NCBI GenBank assembly: GCA_001304015.1
Contig: LJUY01000068.1
Coordinates: forward strand, 1 to 12,003
Origin: a candidate division Zixibacteria bacterium SM23_81
GTDB lineage: Bacteria; SM23-81
Reading direction: 5' to 3'
DNA: 12,003 nt
How positions within the stretch are numbered: position 1 is the stretch's first letter; every line of letters starts with the position of its first letter. The translations under genes and the position numbers were made by a program. Of the stretch, positions 7,188 through 12,003 are shown piece after piece. The notes under the pieces are model-generated. The model saw only the letters and a list, made by a program, of their open reading frames with translations. It did not search any database and had not been told where the DNA came from.

Positions 7188-8042
7188 ATGACCATCACAG
7201 ACCTCATCAACCGCTCGATGCCCCCCAAGCCATGGGACGAGGGCGACAATATCCCCTGGGATGATCCCCAGTTAAGCGAGAGGATGCTGCAGGAGCATCT
7301 CTGCCAGGATCACGATGCCGCCAGCCGTCGTTTTGAAAAGATCGACCAGCACGTCGATTGGATTCATCAACATCTGTTGTCCTGCCAGCCCACACGCATT
7401 CATGATCTCTGCTGCGGGCCGGGTTTTTATACCAGCCGCCTGGCCAGACTGGGACATGAGTGCGTGGGCATCGATTATTCTCCCGCCTCCATAAGATATG
7501 CGATCGCACAGGCGTCGGAACAGAATCTATCTTGTCGATATTATCTCGGGGATATTCGCGGAGCCGATTATGGCACCAATTACGGATTGGCCATGCTAAT
7601 ATTCGGTGAATTCAATGTCTTTTCTCCTGAGGATGCCAAGCACATTCTCAAAAAAATCCTTGCGGCTTTGGCCCAAAATGGCCTTCTTTTACTTGAAGCT
7701 CACACCCTTGCTGCCGTCAGGAAAAAAGGGCAGGAGGAGAACTGCTGGCATTGCGTCGACCAAGGGCTTTTCTCTGATCATCCGTATCTTTTCCTCGAGG
7801 AAGGCTTTTGGGAACCTCAGGGGAAAACGACTACCAAGCGCTACTACATCATCGATGCCCGTACCGGCAAGGTTCAGCGCCATGCTCAGAGCTTGCAGGC
7901 TTATACAAAATCCGAGTATCGATCCATCCTCGAGGATCATGGTTTTGTCCATGTGGAATTTTTTCCTTCCCTCATCGGAGAAGAAGATGCATCCCAGAGC
8001 GACCTCATCGCCATAGTCGCCGCAAAGGAGGCTGGGAAATGA
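7188..8042 (+). CDS. Class I SAM-dependent methyltransferase, translationally coupled to sodN
   Basis: 284 residues from ATG 7188, preferred over the in-frame TTG 7167 because GGGAG (7174-7178) lies nine bases upstream. Motif I is IHDLCCGPGFYTSRLA (71-86), with Cys in place of the more usual Gly after DL. Asp96 in CVGIDYSPASIRYA binds the ribose, and GDIRGADYG follows at 121-129. The N-terminal 60 residues, PWDEGDNIPWDDPQLSERML and onward, are an extension seen in several uncharacterised methyltransferases. The substrate is unknown. The stop codon overlaps the start of the nickel superoxide dismutase gene as ATGA, so the two are probably translated together. Their functional link is not evident from sequence. 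Confidence 0.85.
   Translation: MTITDLINRSMPPKPWDEGDNIPWDDPQLSERMLQEHLCQDHDAASRRFEKIDQHVDWIHQHLLSCQPTRIHDLCCGPGFYTSRLARLGHECVGIDYSPASIRYAIAQASEQNLSCRYYLGDIRGADYGTNYGLAMLIFGEFNVFSPEDAKHILKKILAALAQNGLLLLEAHTLAAVRKKGQEENCWHCVDQGLFSDHPYLFLEEGFWEPQGKTTTKRYYIIDARTGKVQRHAQSLQAYTKSEYRSILEDHGFVHVEFFPSLIGEEDASQSDLIAIVAAKEAGK
8024..8031 (+). promoter_or_regulatory. Strong ribosome-binding site fixing the sodN start
   Basis: AAAGGAGG lies inside the last codons of the methyltransferase gene, seven bases before ATG 8039. It is close to the perfect anti-16S complement and decides the start of sodN, although the reading frame stays open far upstream (to 7808). Confidence 0.8.
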
Positions 8043-8542
8043 AAAAGTATGCCCTCATCTCCATCGTTCTCCCTGTTGTTTTGCTCATCGCCCCTGGTGT
8101 TTTTTCCCACTGTGAAATCCCCTGTGGCATCTACGGGGACGAAACCCGCTTCTATATTCTGGAAGAACATATCCAGACCATAGAGAAGTCCATGACCATG
8201 ATCATGGATCTGTCGGGAGAAGGAGAGAAGAACTACAATCAGCTGGTCCGCTGGATCGACAACAAGGAAACTCACGCGGGCTATTTTCAGGACATCGTCT
8301 CCCAGTACTTCATGACCCAGCGGGTCAAACCGATGGATCCCGAGGATGAGCAATATCAGAAATATCTGGAAAAGATCACGCTGCTCCACAAGATGCTCAT
8401 CGCCGCCATGAAAACAAAGCAAACCACTGATGTGGAGATCACAAAAGAGCTGAGATCTCTTTTGGACCGTTTCAGAATCGCCTATTTCGGTGCCGAGCGG
8501 GGAGAGCACCGACCGCCCCATGGAAACCATGAGCGCCATTGA
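8039..8542 (+). CDS. sodN: Nickel superoxide dismutase with Sec signal peptide
   Basis: 167 residues. Ni-SOD converts superoxide to oxygen and hydrogen peroxide at a nickel site built from the mature N-terminus. The nickel hook HCEIPCGIY (24-32) matches HCxxPCGxY: His24, Cys25 and Cys29 correspond to His1, Cys2 and Cys6 of the mature enzyme. Residues 1-23 form a Sec signal peptide (Lys2-Lys3, hydrophobic core 5-18) with Val21-Phe22-Ser23 just before the hook, so signal peptidase cleavage would directly free His1. The helical-bundle body is recognisable: EEHIQTIEKSM (42-52), QLVRWIDNKETHA (68-80) and IVSQYFMTQRVKP (86-98). The mature form would be about 144 residues, against about 117 in Streptomyces. 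Part of the excess is a C-terminal tail with four His in the last eleven residues. Predicted location is the periplasm. No nickel transporter or sodX-like peptidase gene is seen here. Confidence 0.93.
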   Translation: MKKYALISIVLPVVLLIAPGVFSHCEIPCGIYGDETRFYILEEHIQTIEKSMTMIMDLSGEGEKNYNQLVRWIDNKETHAGYFQDIVSQYFMTQRVKPMDPEDEQYQKYLEKITLLHKMLIAAMKTKQTTDVEITKELRSLLDRFRIAYFGAERGEHRPPHGNHERH

Positions 8543-8608
8543 TGTTCCGAACCTGTTGGCTGGCCTTCCGCCATTCGGTGTAGACATCTCTCTTCTGGAG
8601 ACATCCCA

Positions 8609-10114
8609 ATGGAAAACAAACTGAAAAAGCTAAAGACACGCTTGATCGAAATCGATGACCTGCATGGTGCAGCAGCGCTGTTGTACTGGGACCAGGCGAC
8701 CTACATGCCGCCTGGCGGTGCCTCTGCTCGCGGGCGTCAGATGGCTACCCTGGAACGGCTGGCTCACGAGAAGTTCACCGATCCAGTCATCGGAAATCTG
8801 CTGGAAGAACTTCGCCCCTATGAGGAGAGCCTGTCTTACGACTCAAACGAGGCCAGCCTCATTCGCGTCACGCGGCGTGAATACGAAAAGGCCGTGAAGG
8901 TACCCCCAGCTTTCACCGAGAAGTTCTCTGTCCATTCATCTGCCTCATACGAAGTTTGGACGAACGCCCGACCGGCAAATGACTTCGCTGCGGTGCGTCC
9001 TTATCTCCAAAAAACCCTCGACCTGAGCCGACAACTGGCTGATTTCTTTCCGGGCTATGAGCACATCGCCGATCCACTCATCGACTTTGCGGACTACGGC
9101 ATGAAAGCCTCGACTTTGCGTAGCCTCTTTGATGAGCTTCGCAAGCAACTCGTCCCTATGGTTGAGGCACTCACCGCACAGCCGGCGGCGGATGACTCCT
9201 GTTTGCGCCAGACCTTTCCCGAAAAGCAACAGTTGGCCTTCGGCCTGGAGATCATCAAACGCTTGGGCTACGACTTCCAACGCGGCCGACAGGACAAGAC
9301 TCCCCACCCCTTCATGACGAAGTTCTCCCTGGGAGACGTGCGCATCACCACTCGCGTCCAGGAGAACGACCTTCGCGAGGCCCTGTTCGGGGCGATGCAC
9401 GAGGCCGGCCACGCGCTATACGAACAGGGCATCTGTGAAGAATTTGAGGGCACACCGCTGGCAGATGGGGCATCCGCAGGCGTCCACGAGAGTCAGTCCC
9501 GTCTGTGGGAAAACCTCGTGGGTCGGAGCCGGGCTTTCTGGCAGTTTTTCTACACCAAACTTCAGGATGTGTTTCCAGATCAACTGAAAGCGGTTTCTCT
9601 GGAAACGTTCTATCGGGCCATCAACAAAGTGGAACGTTCTCTGATTCGCACGGCCGCCGACGAGGTGACCTACAATCTACACGTCATGATTCGCTTTGGG
9701 CTGGAGCTGGAGCTGTTGGAGGGCAATTTGACCGTGGCCGATCTCCCCGACGCTTGGCGCGAGCGTTATCGGAGGAACCTGGGCATCGCATCGGAGAACG
9801 ACCGAGATGGCGTGATGCAGGACATGCACTGGTTCAGCAGCACCATCGGGGGAAAATTCCAGGGTTACACCCTCGGCAACATCATGGGCGCCCAGTTCTA
9901 CGAAGTCGCGCTCCGAGCCCACCCCGAGATCCTAGACGAAATGAAAGGAGGCCAATTCGGCACTTTGCTCAACTGGTTGAAAGAAAACATATATCAGCAC
10001 GGTTATAAGTACACAGCGGCTGAGCTCGTCGAGCGGATTACCGGCGGGCCGCTGCGCATCGAGCCTTACGTCCATTACCTGGGGAAGAAGTTCGGCGAGC
10101 TGTACCGTTTATGA
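8609..10114 (+). CDS. M32 family metallocarboxypeptidase (carboxypeptidase Taq-like)
   Basis: 501 residues, the standard full length of family M32. All five family signatures are present in order: HPF, then DVRIT in GDVRITTR, the zinc site HEAGH (264-268, with Glu265 as catalytic base), HESQ (293-296, with Glu294 as third zinc ligand), and IRTAADEVTYNLH. The N-terminal LYWDQATYMPPGGASARGRQ (25-44) is also typical. These enzymes remove C-terminal amino acids from peptides, with broad specificity excluding proline, and act in the cytoplasm; no signal peptide is seen. TGGAG (8596-8600) supports ATG 8609. The gene follows sodN by 66 bases and is followed by amino-acid enzymes, consistent with a role in peptide turnover. 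Confidence 0.95.
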   Translation: MENKLKKLKTRLIEIDDLHGAAALLYWDQATYMPPGGASARGRQMATLERLAHEKFTDPVIGNLLEELRPYEESLSYDSNEASLIRVTRREYEKAVKVPPAFTEKFSVHSSASYEVWTNARPANDFAAVRPYLQKTLDLSRQLADFFPGYEHIADPLIDFADYGMKASTLRSLFDELRKQLVPMVEALTAQPAADDSCLRQTFPEKQQLAFGLEIIKRLGYDFQRGRQDKTPHPFMTKFSLGDVRITTRVQENDLREALFGAMHEAGHALYEQGICEEFEGTPLADGASAGVHESQSRLWENLVGRSRAFWQFFYTKLQDVFPDQLKAVSLETFYRAINKVERSLIRTAADEVTYNLHVMIRFGLELELLEGNLTVADLPDAWRERYRRNLGIASENDRDGVMQDMHWFSSTIGGKFQGYTLGNIMGAQFYEVALRAHPEILDEMKGGQFGTLLNWLKENIYQHGYKYTAAELVERITGGPLRIEPYVHYLGKKFGELYRL

Positions 10115-10152
10115 CCCGCTCGCGCTGCGATCCTCGACGGAGGGTGTTAGAT

Positions 10153-11454
10153 ATGACAGCCCGCAGTAAAAAATCGAGTCCCCAAAAACCTGGCACAAAA
10201 CTCGTCCATGCTGGCGCAGAGGAGCAGGGAAATGTCCAGCCTGCGGTGACCCCCATATACAGAGCCACCACTTACGGAATGAGCCTGGACCTCTATCGCG
10301 GGACAAGGAAATATTATCAAACGAAGGGATCGGGGACAAAGGCCAGCGAGCTGGAATTGCGAAAGTTACGAAGCAGTTTTTTTTATGCCCGCTACGCCAA
10401 TCCAAATGTCGCCGTGTTGCAAAGAAAAATGGCGGCTCTGGAGGGCTGCGAGGACGGCGTCGCCACCTCCTCGGGCATGGGGGCCATAACCTCGACGATC
10501 CTCAGCGTTGTGAAGGGGAAAAAATACATCGTCACCAGCCCTCATCTTTACGGTTCCAGCTTTTATTTGCTGTTCCATGAACTGAGAGAGATGTTCGGCA
10601 TCGAGGTGCTTTTATTAGAGGACTTTCTGTCGAAAGGTTGGCCAGACAAAATCGACGGTAAAGATATTGCCGCCGTCTATGTTGAGTCTCTCTCTAATCC
10701 CCTGCTCGTGTTTGCCCCCCTTGATGAAATCAGGGATGTTCGAGACGAACTGTGTCCCATGACACCGATCATCGTGGACAACACGCTGTTGACCCCAATC
10801 AACCTGGAGGTTTTTCGCGTCCTCAAACCAAAGCGAGACGTCGTGTTATACAGCGCGACGAAATATCTCGGTGGACACAGCGATGTCATTGCAGGAATCG
10901 TCTGCGGCTCCTCGGCAATGATGGACGGCGTTTGGGAGAAGATGACGCTCTATGGCTGCTGTCTGGATGCGGAGAGCGCATATTACCTCGAAAGGGGCAT
11001 GAAAACACTTCACATCAGGATGGAGAAACACAACCAAAACCTACATGAGGTCTTCAAATATCTGAAAAGCGTGTCTGGGAAGTTCGGGATTAAGATTTTT
11101 CACCCGTTGATGGGCGAAAATCCAATCCCGAAGTATGCCAAACAGCTTGTCAAACAGAAAAGGCTTGGCGGGATGATCGCCTTCCACATCGAGAGCAAGG
11201 GCCAAAAAGACGGAATCCGGTTCATGGAAATTCTTCACGAAAAAGGGGTGATACAGCATGCCCCCAGCCTAGGCGGTGTGGAAAGTCTCATCAGCATGCC
11301 CTGCAACACCTCGCAGCCCACCAGGGAACAACAGAAGTTGTTGGGGCTCGATCAGTATGGATGTCTGCTTAGGCTCTCCACGGGCATCGAAGATGCGGGT
11401 GACATCATAGGCTCCCTGGATACGGCTTTCACAAAAATTTGCAGCCGCCGTTAG
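10153..11454 (+). CDS. Cys/Met-metabolism PLP-dependent enzyme (cystathionine gamma-synthase/lyase or methionine gamma-lyase family)
   Basis: 433 residues from ATG 10153, chosen because GGAGGG (10139-10144) lies eight bases upstream; ATG 10111, which overlaps the previous stop, lacks such a site. The PLP lysine is Lys237 in YSATKYLGGHSDVIAG (233-248), a hallmark of this fold-type I family. Asp209 in VDNTLLTP pairs with the pyridine nitrogen. FYARYANP (77-84) gives the Tyr-x-Arg phosphate contact from the neighbouring subunit, TSSGMGAI (106-113) the phosphate loop, and LRLSTGIED near the C-terminus the substrate carboxylate Arg. About 20 extra residues lie between TTYGM (39-43) and YAR, where most members have a short linker. 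Members interconvert homocysteine, cystathionine and cysteine, or cleave methionine; I cannot choose among them. It forms a likely unit with the carboxypeptidase and racemase-like genes. Confidence 0.88.
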   Translation: MTARSKKSSPQKPGTKLVHAGAEEQGNVQPAVTPIYRATTYGMSLDLYRGTRKYYQTKGSGTKASELELRKLRSSFFYARYANPNVAVLQRKMAALEGCEDGVATSSGMGAITSTILSVVKGKKYIVTSPHLYGSSFYLLFHELREMFGIEVLLLEDFLSKGWPDKIDGKDIAAVYVESLSNPLLVFAPLDEIRDVRDELCPMTPIIVDNTLLTPINLEVFRVLKPKRDVVLYSATKYLGGHSDVIAGIVCGSSAMMDGVWEKMTLYGCCLDAESAYYLERGMKTLHIRMEKHNQNLHEVFKYLKSVSGKFGIKIFHPLMGENPIPKYAKQLVKQKRLGGMIAFHIESKGQKDGIRFMEILHEKGVIQHAPSLGGVESLISMPCNTSQPTREQQKLLGLDQYGCLLRLSTGIEDAGDIIGSLDTAFTKICSRR

Positions 11455-11469
11455 ATGGATGAGATTCAT

Positions 11470-12003
11470 ATGGCTAAGCATATCGGCATCGTGGCGTGCA
11501 GTGCAGAAGGAGCTTCCCTCTGCTATCGCAGCATCTGTCAAGAAGGCGCCCATCTCATGGGAAAATACTCGCATCCCGAGATCACCATGCACACCCATCC
11601 TCTCAGCGAATACATACGCTATATCGAGGTAGGCGACTGGGATGGTGTGGCGAATCTGATGTCGTCTTCGGCCGAGAAGGTGGCCAGGGCCGGAGCAGAC
11701 TTCGCAATATGCCCCGACAACACCATTCACCAGGCCTATGATCAGGCCGTCGAGAAATCACCCATCCCCTGGCTTCACATCGCCGAGGTGGTGGCCGCTG
11801 AGGCAAAAAGAAAAAAGTACAAATGCCTGGGGGTATTGGGAACACGGTGGCTCATGGAGGGCCCGGTTTACCCTGCCAAACTCGCGGCCTCGGAGCTGCC
11901 CCACATGATTCCAGAGCCGGAGGACAGGGCAAGGATCAACGAGATTATCTTCACTGAGCTGGTCGAGGGCCGCTTCACTTACGAGTCTCGTGACTATTTC
12001 GCC
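11470..12003 (+). CDS. Aspartate/glutamate racemase family protein (3' end outside window)
   Basis: The first 178 residues are visible; the frame is open at the window edge, and full members are about 230-250 residues. The N-terminal strand KHIGIVACSAEGASLCYR (3-20) and the segment ADFAICPDNTIHQAYD (76-91) match the Asp/Glu racemase superfamily. These enzymes invert the alpha carbon using two acid/base residues, usually Cys, one per domain. At the first site the usual Cys-Asn-Thr is Asp83-Asn84-Thr85, with a Cys two residues earlier (Cys81). The second site would lie beyond the edge. The chemistry may therefore differ from classical racemisation. ATG 11470 gives the conserved MAKHIGIVA start; an in-frame ATG at 11455 would add five residues. 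The preceding PLP-enzyme gene ends 15 bases upstream. Confidence 0.82.
   Translation, partial: MAKHIGIVACSAEGASLCYRSICQEGAHLMGKYSHPEITMHTHPLSEYIRYIEVGDWDGVANLMSSSAEKVARAGADFAICPDNTIHQAYDQAVEKSPIPWLHIAEVVAAEAKRKKYKCLGVLGTRWLMEGPVYPAKLAASELPHMIPEPEDRARINEIIFTELVEGRFTYESRDYFA

Noticed and set aside
7808-8038. In-frame upstream extension of sodN
   Set aside because: It overlaps the methyltransferase coding sequence, bears no Ni-SOD similarity and would bury the signal peptide. The strong ribosome-binding site before 8039 sets the start.
8547-8578. CCGAA/TTCGG inverted repeat between sodN and the carboxypeptidase gene
   Set aside because: Only five base pairs around a 22-base loop and no T-tract; expected by chance.
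7937-8587. 216-residue antisense frame opposite sodN
   Set aside because: It lies opposite the well-supported Ni-SOD gene and the end of the methyltransferase, and shows no domain signature.
9505-10008. 167-residue + frame inside the M32 carboxypeptidase gene
   Set aside because: The M32 frame holds all five family motifs through this region; the other frame has Arg/Gly/His-rich low-quality translation.

Overview
This 12 kb window is a dense, single-strand stretch of a Gram-negative-type bacterial chromosome. All eleven genes I can support read on the + strand, with short gaps. The Gram-negative reading rests on an outer-membrane beta-barrel type protein (4841-7129) and on Sec and lipoprotein-like signal peptides. 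The palindromic GCGGGAATGAC repeat at the left edge, the Ni-SOD type and the moderately high GC would fit a deltaproteobacterial (Desulfobacterota-like) or similar environmental lineage. That taxonomic guess is inference only.

Layout. 1-183: no gene, but a degenerate array of a dispersed palindromic repeat (ATTCCCGC-TTTC-GCGGGAAT). 184-4729: a closely spaced run of six genes: a crotonase-fold enzyme with an enoyl-CoA isomerase-like active site, a DxD nucleotidyltransferase, a class I SAM methyltransferase, a small lipoprotein-like protein, a second methyltransferase and a RimJ/RimL-like GNAT acetyltransferase. 4753-4826: a long inverted repeat with a T-rich 3' flank, probably a terminator or leader hairpin. 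4841-7129: an exported CBM9-like plus DUF5916 outer-membrane protein. 7188-8542: a third methyltransferase overlapping, by ATGA, a nickel superoxide dismutase (sodN) with its own Sec signal peptide. 8609-12003: an M32 carboxypeptidase, a Cys/Met-metabolism PLP enzyme and an aspartate/glutamate-racemase family protein cut by the window edge.

How they may work together. The right-hand genes suggest peptide and amino-acid turnover (carboxypeptidase, sulfur-amino-acid PLP enzyme, racemase-like enzyme). The Ni-SOD is predicted to be exported, so it would detoxify superoxide outside the cytoplasm. The left-hand group is rich in enzymes that transfer small groups (nucleotidyl, methyl, acetyl) to unknown substrates. 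The most distinctive item is the Ni-SOD: the predicted signal-peptidase site lies exactly before the HCxxPCGxY nickel hook, and the protein carries an extra histidine-rich C-terminal tail. No sodX-like peptidase gene is seen in the window.
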